A stretch of DNA of 64,000 bases from Lucifuga dentata. Its lineage: Eukaryota; Chordata; Actinopteri; Ophidiiformes; Bythitidae. Made by a program: the position numbers and the translations under genes. The notes under the pieces are model-generated. The model did no database searches. It was not told where the DNA came from and saw only the letters and a list, made by a program, of their open reading frames with translations. Numbering within the stretch: the stretch's first letter is position 1; each line of letters starts with the position of its first letter. The stretch lies in assembly GCA_014773175.1 (NCBI GenBank), contig VXCM01001534.1:120572-184571 (forward strand), in the 5' to 3' direction. Below are positions 1 to 13,056 of the stretch, piece after piece.

Positions 1-2021
1 CAGCATTCAAGGCTAAATGTGATTATTTGTAGCTCTTAAGTGAAAATCCTTGTTGTTCAGTGTTCACATTAGAAATTTTTGGAATGATTTTGCCCCTGCA
101 AGGAGCTAATGACTAAATGCACCTTGTTACTTTGTTAGAAATGCAATTAAAATTTACTTCACAAGTCACCCACTCTCCCACAGTGAGTCAGTATGCATAA
201 AGACGCAAATAGTGCTCTTATTTTAATAGACGTCTGATTCGCCAATGTTCCTGCCTCTACACGGCGCTTGTACGGGGGCTGTAGACGTTAAAAGGAGACG
301 AGTGTGGAGAATCAGCATCTCTCTCATTTTTCTTTCATTATTTTGCTCGGGAAGCCTGTGTGGGCTTTAATGTTTCTTTCCACTAATTGCTGGAATGCCA
401 GCTTTATATGGAGATGTGTAGTTTCCTCTCTGTCTCTCTCCCGACTTCGTTATTAAGAGAGCGGAATGAATGTGTGATAGGGTAATTAGCCTAATGAGTT
501 GTGGCATTTACTATAAAGATCCTTCTGGATTCTCTGCATCTTATTAAAAACCCGGTAAGGCTTTTGTTTTTCAGGTTGCAGATATAATGTTCACGGTTGA
601 TGGAAGTCGAGTCGGCTTAGAGATGGAAACACACTTAATTGAAAGAGACATCAGACTCGTTCTTTTTTTTATTTTAATAGAAATGTCCTTGTAATGCTTA
701 GAAACAACTTGATTAAAAGAATACTGTGCTTCAAGGGCAAACTTTTATGAGTTTAGCTGAAGTAAAAGCTCACTTGCTTTACAAATGGAGAACTTAGACA
801 ATTGTCAGGTCCTTACGTTGGTATTAGAACACATCTGCTAAGAGTCACATTTAGTTGACTGCAAAAACTCCTGTATAAACAAAAGAAGTATTCTCTAATG
901 AGTCATATTTTATAATAACAACCTAAAAAAATTGCCAGTGGGGTAAGCAAAAACAGCAAATATATGACCTTAACTGAACTTAAATACTAGTAATAAAAAC
1001 TATACTTTAAGGCAATTTATAAAATGTTAGAACACAACAGCGCTTAATATTATTTGGTTGCTTTTGGATCTAAATTTGGAACTAAATTAGGAAATTCTTA
1101 AAATAATACTCCAGAACTGGAGTAGGAAATATATGGTTCCTTCAGAGAGCTCCTTGCTTCAGGTACCATGAAGATTATGGAAATTAGAGAAAGTGATGTC
1201 TACAGTGTGACAGCGGCGTGTTAAAATTTCACTGGCACACACAGCAACTAAAGCAATGGAGGGAATCTGTCTGAGCAATGATTGATGATTCATCTCAAAA
1301 GCTCCAGCCCGAAGTTTCTCAACCATCAGAGATCCCAACCCTGCAGTCGGAGCTAAAAAATTGCTAAAAAAAAAAAAAAGGGNTAAAAAAAAAAAAAAGG
1401 GTCCTGGTGCTTTGGTACACAGTGTAAAAAAAAAAAGTTCTTGAGTTCCTGAAAAAGACTCTGGATTTATTTTGATTAATTTTAGGAATTAATAGCCTAA
1501 AACAGGATGACAAATTTTTGTCATTTCCAGAAAGCTTTAAAACAACAAATGATGCCTGGAAAACAGCTGAATACCACAAGCAAAAGCTCATTATGAATCA
1601 ATCAATCAATCACTAAATAAATAAATATAACCACATGAAAATCAAATGTGTAAGAATTTTCTGAAATCAAATGTAATTTTCTTAATTTTCGTGAAGCCTT
1701 ATTCTGTCTCGTTTTAAGGTACTGACCCTCATTTAAATTCATGAGTTCTTTTATATCAGAAACAGGTTAAAATAATCTCATCATATTGTCAGTTTTCTTC
1801 TTTTCACCTTTCTGTTTCAGAGAGACTATCAAAACTGTTTAAAACTTCTTGATTTTGGAAAGATTGGGATCTAAATGTTGACTTCTCAGATTATTGTCTA
1901 GTCAGCTCTTTAGCAGCCAGTCAGGTTAGAACAAGATCATGACTTTCTTCAATACTGTTTTGTTGTGCATCTTGTCATGGGCCTGGCAGTGGGTGTCTAC
2001 ATATTTTTTGGGGGGAAAATC
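1..2021. other. non-coding stretch (probable pknox2 intron or upstream DNA)
   Basis: I see no convincing coding exon here. Bases 180-560 have balanced composition, no simple repeats and no resemblance to the repeat families in the window, so they could be a conserved regulatory element. This is only an impression and needs alignment. A single N at 1383 sits between two copies of a T-A(n)-GGG string and is probably an assembly join. The rest is AT-rich unique-looking DNA. Confidence 0.4.
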
Positions 2022-4039
2022 ATCCCTCCCTCCATCCATTTTCATCTGCTTATCCGGGTCCAGGTTGCAGTGGCAGCAGACTAAGCAGCCTGGCCCACAC
2101 TTCCCTGTCCCCAGCCAGGCCCTCCAACTCCTCCTGGGGGACTCCGAGGCATTCCCAATTCAACAGGGAGATGTAATCCCTCCAGTGTGTCCTGGGTCTT
2201 CCCCAAGGCCTCTTCCCAGTTGGACGTGCCTCCTTAGGGAGATGACCAGGGGGCATCCTTACTAGGTGCCTGACCCACCTCAACTGGCTCCTTTCGATGC
2301 GGAGGAGCAGCGGCTCTAATCCAAGTCCTTTCCAGATGTCCGAGCTTCTCAACCTGTCCCTGAGAGTGAGCCCAGACACCCTGCAGAGGAACCTCATTTC
2401 TTCCACTTGTGTCCACATTCTTGTCCTTTCGGTCACTACCCAAAGCTCGTGACCATAGGTGAGGATAGGAACGTAGATTGATTGGTAAATTGAGAGCCTC
2501 GCCTTCTGGCTCAGCTCCCTCTTCACCATGACAGTCCGGTACAGCATCCATAGGACCTTGGAAGCTGCAATAATCCATCTGTCAATCTCACGCTCCATCT
2601 TATTCCCACTCATGAACAAGACCCCAAGATACTTAAACTCCTCCATCTGGGGTAGTGACTCCCCTCTAACCTGGAGGGAACAGTCCACCTTTTTCCTACA
2701 GAGCACCATGGTCTCAGACTTGGAGGTGCTGATTCTCATCCCAGTTGCTTCACACTCGGCCTCAAACCTGCCCAGTGCGCGTTGAAGGTCATAGTCTGAT
2801 GAAGCCAGTAGAACCACATCATCTGAAAAAATCAGAGATGCTATTCTGAGGTCACCAAACTGGACACCCTCCGATCCCTGACTACGCCTTGAAATCCTGT
2901 CCATGAAAATCACAAACAGGATTGGTGACAAGGGGCAGCCCTGGAGGAGTCCAACGCCCACCAAAAACAGGTCTGATTTAGTGCCGAGGATGTTGACACA
3001 GCTCTGGCTTTGGTTGTATAGAGACTGGATAGCCCATGTCAATGGACCCGGTACCCCATACTCCCGCAGCACCACCCCCACAGGGGGACCTCAGGGGGCA
3101 CAGTTGTAGGCCTTTTCCAGATCTACAAAACACATGTAGACTGGTTGGGCATACTCCCAAGCCCTATAGTATCTGTGCAAGGGTGAAAAGCTGGTCCACA
3201 GTTCCACGACCAGGACAGAACCCACATTGCTCCTTCTGGATCTGAGGTTTGACTATCAATCTGAGTCTCCTTTCCAGCACCCCTGCATAAGCTTTCACCA
3301 GGAGGTTGAGAAATGTGATCCTTCGATAGTTGTCCCCTTTTTTAAAGAAGGGGCAACATCCAGAGACTTCTCAGGTTGGATCTTGTCCACTCCCGGTGAT
3401 TTGCCACTGTGGAGCTTTTTAACTACCTCAGTGACCTCCACCAGGGAGATGGTCTCCAATCCACCTGAGTCCTCCATCTCTGCCTCCCCTGTGGAGGGCA
3501 TGGAAGCCTGGTTAAGGAGTTCCTCAAAGTGCTGCTTCCATCACTTGACAGTGTCCCTAGTCCAGGGGAGTAGCTCTCCGCCCTTGCTGCAAACAGCTTG
3601 AGCTATGAGCTGACAGTACGTGTGGGCCTATGCCCCTGTCCACCACCCATTCAGCAGCTCACTGGACCCTTAATTCTCTCCTTGTGGGTGGCGGATCCAC
3701 AAGGAGCTGACATAACATTGTCTTTTCGGGCTGAGCCCAACTGGGCCTCATGGTTGCAGGCCCTGCCACCAGGCGCTCGCCTACCAGCTCTCCCCCCGAG
3801 TCTGGCTCCAGAGGGAGGCCCCGGTTTCCCTCTTCCGGGCGAGGTGGCTCCTTCCTCATCAGTGTCTTTCATGAAGGGATTGTGTTAGGAGCAAATGCTC
3901 CAGACAACACAGCTCCCAGGATCACACAAACCCCTCCACCACGATAAGGTGGCGATTCAGGGAGGGGGGGAANACACAGCTCCCAGGATCACACAAACCC
4001 CTCCACCACGATAAGGTGGCGATTCAGGGAGGGGGGGAA
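2022..4039 (-). mobile_element. Rex3/RTE-like non-LTR retrotransposon, internally deleted
   Basis: On the minus strand, 3081-2050 is open and encodes the C-terminal half of a reverse transcriptase. It shows an F-S-D-D catalytic box (usual form FADD), a QGCPLSP motif and the characteristic C-terminus rich in GRPRTHWRDYIS. A further RT piece (KLHSGKSPGVDKI) lies at about 3440-3390 in another frame. The 5' end near 4030 has a leader-like stretch seen in fish RTE elements. The apurinic endonuclease domain that should lie between leader and RT is absent, so the copy is internally deleted and dead. The 3' end (2030-2050) finishes in GGATGGAGG-type units, as in Rex3 tails. A G-run followed by AAATCA appears at both ends and may be the target duplication. 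The last 67 bases are an assembly duplicate around N3973. Family assignment is from memory of Rex3 proteins. Confidence 0.8.
3907..4039. repeat. 66-base exact duplication around N3973 (assembly join)
   Basis: Bases 3907-3972 and 3974-4039 are identical and are separated by one N. This matches the pattern at other N positions in the window, and is best read as two contig ends that overlap but were not merged. The true leader of the retrotransposon is therefore probably 67 bases shorter. Confidence 0.85.
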
Positions 4040-6187
4040 ATCAATATTCTAGAAAAAAAAAATGCTTTAGCATTCTGACATGCATACATATACATTTTTA
4101 ACTTTAAGTGGTTTAAGAGACATGATACAAAATGATTTCTCCATCAAAAAAAGTGTGTCAAAAGTAGAAAATACACACATTTTTAAACAATTCAAACTGA
4201 ATGTATTCTGTCTTCTAACAGTGCCTTTATAAAGTCGGCTGTGTTGCAAAGCAAAGCTCTGTATGGTGCGTATTTATCATTCTCTCTCCTCTGTAGTGGG
4301 TCTTTGCTGAAAGCCTCTCTCACGCTGGTCGGCCTGAGCATTTTGCATTGAGATGGGATTTTAGGGTTTGTGTATAAATGTGCGAGGAGGTTGACATGCT
4401 GTCTTGCTGAGAGTTGCTCAGCTCCGGAAATGTATCCGCATCTCTGTGTGTTTGTGTGTGTGTATGCGCTTCTTGTGAAGATTTGAAGAGCTCTCGTGTC
4501 ATACACGATGGGAGCATTTTTAATTTGTCACTTCCAAAGGCAGCGTTGGCCGCATTTTTTTGCTTGTCGGTGTGATTTCTCGCCTTAGTAATGCACCATA
4601 AAGTCTGTTTATCCTTGCTGCTACAATGCATCAATGTATCCCCGACCTACTGTGCTGCTTTTCCAGCAGCATAAAGCGTCTGGCTGTTTGACTAGCTTAA
4701 AACAGGCCGTGCCTCCTCCATTTAGGAGGTCAGCGTGTGTTGGTGCTCAACTGCTGCTGAATGCAGGAAACTGTGTCAAAGCTCAAGTGGTTTTATTGGC
4801 TGTTTCTTTCAGATATCCCTTTTTTTTATGAGTTTCCTCACTGCTTGACGTTGGATGAGAAAGGAAGTCCACAATTTTCTTTCTTTCTTTTTTCAACATG
4901 TGTAACTTAGCAATCTGTGTTATCTTTTCTTGGCAGAATCATGGCCTAAAGCAAACACCAAATAGAATAGAACATAATTTGCACTTCACAGCTGTCAAAT
5001 AATGCCCTCTGGAAAGACATCATCATCCCTCCTTTCAGACTGAGATGTTATCTTTGGTTGTACGACAACGTAAATGGTTTCATCAATGAAAACCAACAAT
5101 TGCTTCATGCAGAATCTGGTGACATGTTAGTGCCACTGGAAACAGCATACTTCATAAAGGTTATATATGTTGTGATGCATGGCTTTATTATTCTTTATTA
5201 ATCCTTTACTTATACTATATAAAGCAATAATGAACCATTAATAAGAGCAAATGTGGGGTTCCCAGATTGAGAAAATCATGAACTTTTTTAAAGTCTCTCT
5301 TATGTTTCTCTTTCTAATAACCCATCAGATGGATACTAAATGTTAGTAAGATTTTCATGTTCTTATATTCATTTAGAGGTCTATTATGAAACCTTTGCAA
5401 TGCTACAAAGTGCAAAAAAGAAAAAAAAAAAAAGTTGCTTGATCCACTACTACTCATTTCTACTTTGCAACACCTAAACACAGCTGCTAGCCAAACACCA
5501 GATGTGTAGGTTGGTTAACTTAAATGTGTTACATGTTGATGTAAACACGTCAAGTAAGTAAAGGACCAATCAAAAACAATTCTATGGGTTTGTCTTATAG
5601 ATGTATTTCTGTAGGAAAAAACTTTGACAATGTTCAACACATCCTGTACTTTACTATATTCCACTAAAAGATTTCCCCTTTAATGATGAGGTTTTCCTCT
5701 ACAGTAATCTATCAAATCTGCAATAGTAAATATTCTATCCAACCATTTCCCACGCCTGCTCATCCTGTTCAGGTGTGTTGGGACCCATCCTAGTACCCAC
5801 TTTATAGGTCTGGATGCTATGCAGTCTTTTCTGGAAAGTTAGTAATCAAACTGTTTGTGATGAATTAAAGAGCTAAAGGCAAAATCTATTATGCTGGAGG
5901 AGGATTTACACCATCTAAAAGGGTTTTTCATAGCCTAGTAACCCAAAAAGCTGGCTTATTACTGATCTATAAAAACTATGAATTGTTAACCATTAATAAA
6001 CTATTAGTTATGCCTTATGAATCTTCACACAGTATGTCTTATTAGAAAGTTGTGCCAAATATGTTTGCATATTTTTTAAAGATATAAATATGATATGAAA
6101 AAATATCTGAAAGAAGACCTACCAATGAAGTTGTCTGTCTTCACTGATTGGTTTGAGTCTCAATACTAAACCAATGAGCTACAGTGA
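4040..6187. other. non-coding stretch
   Basis: No coding exon is recognised. Bases 4195-4690 are less AT-rich than their surroundings and free of known repeats, so they are a weak candidate for a conserved non-coding element. From 4900 to 6187 the DNA is AT-rich and featureless apart from an A-run near 5425. Confidence 0.35.
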
Positions 6188-6780
6188 AGTAAAGGAACAT
6201 ACTGGCGAGCATGCATGTTTGAGAACAATATATACAATCCACGAACACGCTACATCACTGACAACCATTTCCCAAAATATACTACTGTAGCAGTAAATTT
6301 TTGATTCTTTTTCCTACTTTCCAGACTGTCACTGGTTTCAGTTCATTCCAGCACACTATTAAAATCAACTTGTAGAGATCTGAACACTTGAGATACATAA
6401 TCAGCAAACATGTCTATTAAGTTTTTTTTGTCTAAATAACTTTATTTAACCGATCCAACATGGAGCTGCATGGAAGACAGTGTATATCTCCACCAGAGAA
6501 TATAGTAATTAAATATAGAAACATAGAAATTAAAATAACCGTGTCTTCTACAATCCTGCATAAGTGTTGGACAGCGAAACACTGAATATTAAGGTGTGCA
6601 TATCACCTGCATTTGATTTTGAAAGATTAGGGGATTGGAAAAAATAACGGGAAATCTAAAATTTGATTTTATGTTTTGGAAATTGGTTGTCAGTAATGTA
6701 ACATACAGTATATGCAGGTTTTGTGTATATATACTGTCTGTTGGGCTCAAACATGCACAATCACTGTATGGTCCTTTAAA
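6188..6780. mobile_element. R1 family terminal-inverted-repeat element, copy A
   Basis: The left end reads as a diverged TAAAGGAACAT...GCATGTTTGAG and the right end as its inverse, GGGCTCAAACATGC...GGTCCTTTAAA. The roughly 590-bp body recurs in the window, including TTTCAGTTCATTCCAGC, GTAACTTTATTTAACC and TTTTGAAAGATTAGGGGAT. It has no transposase, so it is a non-autonomous element (MITE type). TTAA-like bases at both ends suggest a TTAA target preference. Confidence 0.75.
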
Positions 6781-7062
6781 TAGGAGATCTCTGACCATTA
6801 CACACATATACACACCTTCCATTGCTATACATACAGCGTACATCTGCTGTGGACCTCAGCCAGAATACAGACTGTAGCGTCACCTTGCATTGCTAGGTTA
6901 TGGGTGGGGGTGGGACATATGGGGTGGTGGTGGTTCAGGAGTCCTGACAGAAACAGAAACCAAAGTGATGTTCAGGAAAAGACAAAATGACTTTGAAAGG
7001 TAGCGAGAGAGAAAGAAGACTGGATTTATGCATATGAAGTACTGGGGGTTCTTTATGCATGC

Positions 7063-7071
7063 ATGTGTGTG

Positions 7072-7105
<34 letters not shown>

Positions 7106-7113
7106 CACCCCCC

Positions 7114-7148
<35 letters not shown>

Positions 7149-7288
7149 TTGCGCAGGCTATGCTTCAGACATGTAGCCTGGGGAAACGGGTGGTCTTGTT
7201 GGGAGTAAACACAGCAGGACGCCACCACAAGCTGGTTTCTAATATAGGGGCATACAGCAGGCCTGATTAGGATGGCAAACAGTGGGGA

Positions 7289-7335
<47 letters not shown>
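7063..7335. repeat. (GT)n / (CA)n inverted pair followed by (GA)n microsatellite
   Basis: A (GT)n run (about 7063-7107) is followed after some ten bases by a (CA)n run (7117-7144), so the two can pair as a hairpin. A (GA)n tract of about 44 bases follows at 7291-7335. Short open frames here are repeat artefacts. Confidence 0.95.
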
Positions 7336-7337
<2 letters not shown>

Positions 7338-8032
7338 CTACCCCACCACCGAACTCACACACACACATACACATAAACACATACCTTTAAACCCCACCTC
7401 CCAGCTCCTTCTGTACCCCGTTGGTGGCCTGCCAGATTATTTAGAAAACCAGAGGTAAAGCAAACCTGGAGAGGCAAACACGACTTGCACCTTAGACGGC
7501 TGCGACGCTTTGATTTGAGTTTGTTTTCATGCGCGGCTTTGTGTCTGAGTGTAGAATATTTCTGCTTGTCAGCTGAAAACCTGATAACGTCAGTTTTGGT
7601 TATGGAACATAAATTTAAGGATTCGGCACAGAAAGTTCCTCCGCTCTGTGTCCAAAGAGCAGGAGCAGAAGGAGCATTCAGGTTGGTAAATTAAAGTGAG
7701 TGTGTCAAATATGCAACTTTAAATGAAGAAATAGCTTTTCTCAAGCAAATAAAAAATGGAATTCATATGAAAATAAAACACATCCATCCTCATTTCAATA
7801 CACTCAAAAAAAAAACAAAACAACAACAACAACAACAACAACAACAAAAAAACACATTAATGCAAGTTATAAATGCTTGCAGAACACAATCTAGTCACAA
7901 TGCTGTCTGATCTGCCAGACTAATATGGATGGATCGCTGTCAGAACTAGCCAGGTGTGAATGCAACGTACTGTATACCGGGACACAATCCTGAGATCAAA
8001 CCCAAACACAAAAACGTCACCTCGTCTTATCT

Positions 8033-8073
<41 letters not shown>

Positions 8074-9443
8074 TAATAAAGTTATTTTGAATGGGAGCTG
8101 CAGCTTGCTGTAATCCACACCTGGAATGCTCACAGTGACAGCCCACACCAAAAAAAAGTTAGACATTTTCAAAAATAGATGAAGATTGTATACAGATTAA
8201 GAAGGAAGGATGAAAACATGATAGCCTAACTAGAAAGATCTGATCACTATGAATCCAGAATCCAGATAAGGAGAACTTGATGCAAGGTTATCAGTTGTCA
8301 CTAACCACATAATTCTGATATCATATTTTAAGGCAAATGAAAGTGTAGACTTTTCTGACTTATTCAGTGTTGTCTGCTCGTGTGATGTTTTGCCATATCA
8401 CAACTAATCATTAAAAAGTTTTATAGCAACAGCAATAAAAACAAGAACACACTCCACCTCAGTAGAAGACAAACTGACCCAAATGGCAGATGTTTGGATT
8501 TTTGTGTTGTGGTCTTTATTTGCACATGTTTATGATGTCCATGAGACCATGAGGTGACATATTTATCTTTTTTGGGGTCAAAGGAGTAGTAGTAGGAGTA
8601 GTAGTAAAAATGTACTGGTAAATAATTTCTGTAATAACGCGTAAACAGTTTTTTTTTTCTTTTTTTAATGTAACTGGTTTAGATGGCACTATAATTTTAT
8701 CATTCTTATAAAATTGTCATGTTTTTCGTCTCTTTAATTGCTAATCTGCAAAGTACTGTAACTAAATGTTGCAGGGTAAAAAGTACATTTCCCTCTGAAA
8801 TGCAGTGGAGTATAAATTGCATAAAATAGAAATATCGTGGCATAATAATAACGGTAAATATACGTAATTATTTTGTAACTCTGCTATTAAGGCCCTTCAT
8901 AACCGTAATAATAATAATTTAAAAATGTAAAAAAGATAATTAGCTTGAAGCTAAAATCAGCTGCTTCCTGAAAAATTGTCCTGCTGGGAGATTTTTCATT
9001 CAACAACAGTGATGCTTTACTGTAATATTCACCTGTTTTAAGTGGATTACCCTCGAATTAAAATTAAAAACCGTGCGGCACCATATTTCTTCCTTCAGCT
9101 TCTGTCTCGCCAACCATAAGCAGATGGCACTAGAATTGCCACGTCCCTCACCTTCATGTTTAAGTCATCACGTACCCCGCTGGCCTTTGATTCTCTGTTT
9201 TGGGCTTTTCGTTGGTGACCCAGCACGGTGCAGCACTAGAGGGTGGGGGGACCGTGCTGACTCCACTCGCCGGCCGTCCTGTAAATCGCTCTTTTATGGG
9301 CCTTGTAATGATCCCCCAGCCAGCAATCTCCACTCCGTCGCACTGCAGATAGAAGCTGCTGCTTTTGGTACTCAACATGGGGGAGCTGTGGATGGTTGGA
9401 GGTAGTAGGAGACTGGGAAACACACATCACGTGACCATGCACA

Positions 9444-9478
<35 letters not shown>

Positions 9479-11279
9479 TGGACACATGCGGTTATGTTCG
9501 CATTCATAAAAATGCATGCATTTTCACACCCCATCTACCTTAATCCTGACTTCCTGTGTAAAGGTCATAGAAAACGCCGAAGGGTAGTGTTTTTACCTCA
9601 CTCCATACCGGTGAGATCCAACTGTGCACAATGGTATGTCGTCAACGTTTCTTCATGCTAACGCTGATTGCCTTCATAGCTTTAGCATCACACATCCTTT
9701 ATTCCGAACTGGCTGTTCACCATGGAATAACCAGCAACAAAATAGAGTTAAAAAAAAACAAAACAAAACAAAACATATAGCTCAGCTCTGAAGCTTCCTT
9801 AAGCTTATTTCAAAAACCCATAATGATCTGGAACATAATCGCTGAACCCTTACGCTCAAATTTGCTCGGCGAAAACATGCTAAAGGAGGTTTTGTCCTAG
9901 TTTTGTTGATGTACAGCAAATTTATAATCTTTAAGAGCATGTCAAAGCTTAAGAAACAAATTGAGTGTTGAAGTGCCAGCAAACTAATGAGGTTGCTGCA
10001 TTTCATCATTTCTTCTTCTTAATGGCTTCATATAACATGCTCATGAAGGCAACATGAGATGTTTACTGACACCTCCATCAATGAAGAGTCAAAAAAGGAA
10101 AGCAGGAGCAAAAAAGTAGATAAGAGCACAAATGCAAAAAAGAATACATTTAAGATTAAAGATCCACATCACTGTATTGCAGAGCTTCTCAACATGTGCA
10201 ATAACAACTTTTTTTTTGTTTTTGTTTTTACATGTTTTTATGTCTGATTTCACTTTTAAGTCTGTGGCTGTTAATCTGACTCTTTTATTAAATTCTGCTG
10301 TTCTAGATTATCACCTTTAATTGCTGTATTTGGTTTGTTTGCTGCTCAGCTATGGGTGTTTGCTCTGTAATGCACACGTGGAAGTGTGGATATTTATCAG
10401 CCAATAAAGGTGTTGTGTACTCTGCAGTCCTACCCAGAATGCCCCTGGGTCCTCGGGCCCCACGGTGCCACATTTCCCTGACAGAAGATGTCTGTTAATG
10501 TGCTAGTGAGCATATGTGTGAGATTATCTCTCTTATCTATAAGTCATTTTAACAAATTAGCTTGATTCAAGATCCAAATCAAGTGTCAGTTTGTCAGACG
10601 ATTTGTCTTATTCTTCCTTGATTATAGATATTAATGTTGAGTAAAGAGAAAATTTAAAAAACAGCTGCATCAGAAACAAGTTAATTCATTTCACCCTGCT
10701 AGTAGAAAATTAATTAATTTGTTGTAAGAAAAAAATAACACAGCAATTAAATCTGAGGGTACATAACTTCAGACATCTTGTGCGGTTTTGAGTCGCCTTG
10801 TTTGCTCTCGGTTATTTCCCCCTCCTCCCCCTGTAAACCCACCCACACTCTCCTCCACCTCCTCCTCTTCCTCCTCCCGCAAGCACACATTAAACAGACA
10901 AGGCAGAGGCTCTCCACTCTGCACGTGACCCTCCTTTTTAGCATTCCTGCCACGTTTGGCTCAGGGAGCGGCATTAAATTGGGATCAGGCAGATTAGAGT
11001 ATAATATAGACGACTATTAAAGGCTGCAAATGAGAGCCATGGGTTAGAGCCTGAGCAGGGGCCCAGCCTGACACCACGCCAGCTCAATATACATCCAGCA
11101 TGCAGACATGCACGTCCACACCAATCATACAGTGTGAAATAAAACTGAAGTGGAATTTGACCTCCAGCTGATGATCGTTATTATGCAAACAACCACCAAT
11201 AACCAGGAAAATCAGTTACATCGATAACGCGAAACATTTTTGTTCCCATGTTTTTGTCAGTCACACGGCAGGATGAATC
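7336..11279. other. non-coding stretch with microsatellites
   Basis: No coding exon is seen. Simple repeats: (CAA)n at 7821-7849, (CA)n at 8035-8072, (CA)n at 9445-9477 and AAAAC units near 9750. Bases 9070-9370 and 10340-11110 are of mixed composition with no family match. The second contains several TTTATNG/TTAAA-type and CACGTG-like words. Both are plausible conserved regulatory DNA of a developmental homeobox gene, but this is untested. Confidence 0.35.
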
Positions 11280-11456
11280 TGTTGTGCCGCTGAATAAGAA
11301 CACTTTCTTAACTTCTGATCTTACTTTATTAAGTGCAGGACATGTAGCATGCAGGCAAACGTATCTCACCTATCGCTCTTCATCTCCCGTGAACTAGGTT
11401 CAATACAACTCTTATTCACATATAGCGCCCTCTAGCAGTAAGGATGAAACACCACA
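11280..11456 (-). repeat. 3' LTR of the gypsy element
   Basis: This 177-bp copy is at the downstream end in element orientation. It begins TGTGGTGTTTC on the minus strand and ends ...CACAACA. An AATAAA-type signal (CTTAATAAAG on the minus strand) lies inside. It is flanked on the left by the target duplication GAATC. A G-rich tract on the minus strand next to it (11,457-11,470, CAGGGGGATA) is the likely polypurine tract. Confidence 0.93.
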
Positions 11457-11537
11457 TATCCCCCTGAATAAGAAAACACATAATGAACAATTAATTAACA
11501 ATTACATCATCAAGAGTCTTCAGTCCCTTTTCAGATG

Positions 11538-12629
11538 TTACTCACTACACAAAGTCCTTAGTCCATTCAGGTGCTCTTCTGAGCCTGACTGGTCTGGTAG
11601 GTGGTGTAGGTGGTGTAGGTGGTATAAGTGCACCTGCTTGTGATGTAGTCGGTGTAATGTCCAAGTCCAGAGGCAACAGCTCGTTATCACCCCCATTTCC
11701 CTGGAAAGACCTGGTGCAAGGTAAGATGCATTCCAGCAGCGTCCATCTGACAGCAGGTAGGTGTACTGTCCTTTCTTTGCCACTACTCTGAGTGGTTTGG
11801 AAAACTTGCAGTGAGTCTTAGGTAGGATACCAGGATATGACTCACACTGGTAGGACACACCTGTGGCCCCTCGCTTGTGATCTGTATACTCCTTGCTCTT
11901 TCTCTGTTTTTCTCTGACTCTGAAAGCGAGTTGCCTTGACGACAATGGTTTGCTTTTTGGGAGTGGACATCCAGCCACGTGAAGTTTAGTGCGCATAGGT
12001 CGGCCATGCAACAGCTCTGCTGGTGAACGCTGAGTCATGGAGTGGGGTGTTGCATGATAGACATGCAGGAAATCCCTTGTAAACTCCTTCCATTGCTTCC
12101 CTTCCAGAAAAGCAGTCTGTAAGCTGTCTTTCAGGTTGTGATTGAAATGCTCAATCTCACCATTAGCCCTTGGGTAGTAGACAGATGACTTCCTATGCAC
12201 AATGCCTCTGTCCAGGAGAAATGTCTCAAACTCCTGTGACANGTAGACAGATGACTTCCTATGCACAATGCCTCTGTCCAGGAGAAATGTCTCAAACTCC
12301 TGTGACACCAATTGTGAGCCGTTATCCGAAACTAGCTCCTTGGGGTCTCCTTCTCTGCTGAAGACTGTTGTCAATAACTGTATGGCAGTCTGTGATGTGA
12401 CATGTGGAACAAAGGCTATCTCAGGCCACTTGCTATGATAATCAATGAGTGTGACGGCATAGCGACAGTCTATAGGAGCCTTTTCAAAAGGCCCCACCAC
12501 ATCAATGGCCAATTTCTCCCATACCCCTTCTGGGTATGGCACAGGTTGTAGGGGAGGTGTGTGAGTGATTGCAGACTTGTCATGTGACTGGCATGTGACA
12601 CGCTTTAATGGCTGCCTCCACCTGAGCAT
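11538..12629 (-). pseudogene. gypsy integrase core and C-terminal region (decayed)
   Basis: This encodes the retroviral-type integrase catalytic core. The D,D,E residues are visible in IDVVGPF, VSDNGSQ and NGEIEHFN, followed by a C-terminal region ending in a His/Leu-rich tail. Integrase joins the cDNA copy to host DNA. An assembly duplication of 65 bases around N12242 repeats the segment just after the second aspartate. Removing it would give the usual spacing. The zinc-binding N-terminal part is in a different frame upstream (about 12,760-12,590), so a frameshift breaks the protein near 12,600. Confidence 0.9.
12177..12307. repeat. 65-base exact duplication around N12242 (assembly join)
   Basis: Bases 12,177-12,241 and 12,243-12,307 are identical, separated by one N. 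The duplicated residues inside integrase have no biological explanation. The element has only one copy of this segment in any related integrase I know. Confidence 0.9.
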
Positions 12630-13056
12630 CCATGCCAGGCCACCAATATGCTTCTCTTAGTCTCTGTTTTGACCTCACTATTCCCTGGTGTGTGTTGTGA
12701 GCCAGGGAGATCAACTTTTGCTGGAGACTGTCTGGCACCTGGAGTCGGTGCGTGCCACGTACCACACAGTTACCTTGTAGAGAGAGTTCATGCCGAAGTT
12801 TGAAGAATGGCTGTAAGTTTGGATCTAGGCTTTTTGCTGACGTAGGCCATCTTGAGGTGAGCAGCCCACACAGTTGAGTCTGCACAGGACAGGAAATGCG
12901 TGCAGCCTCAAGCTCAGCTGCAGTAATAGCTGACAATGCAGAGGTAAGTGCCACTTCTACATCGTCCACCAAGCTGGGCTCAGAGCTTGGTAGTGGAAGT
13001 CGAGATAAGCAGTCTGCAGTTACATTCTCTCGACCTTGGCTTGTACTGGATGTCAT
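12580..13056 (-). pseudogene. gypsy RNase H / integrase linker and H2C2 zinc domain (decayed)
   Basis: This frame holds the end of the RNase H-like region (GRENVTADCLSRLP, typical of the Ty3/gypsy connection) and then an integrase zinc-binding N-terminus with H..H near HNTHQGIVRSKQRLREAYWWPGMD. The expected CxxC partner is disrupted where the frame changes near 12,590. It belongs to the same pol gene as its neighbours, separated only by frameshifts. Confidence 0.85.

Noticed and set aside
3598..3947. Proline-rich + strand frames in the 5' part of the LINE
   Set aside because: Antisense of the Rex3-like leader; the element is clearly on the minus strand.
6898..7270. Short frames over (GT)n/(CA)n repeats on both strands
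   Set aside because: Low-complexity dipeptide translations (repeated Val/Cys or Thr/His) without a family.
12177..12307. Apparent tandem duplication inside integrase
   Set aside because: The two 65-base copies are identical and flank an N, like other assembly joins in the window.
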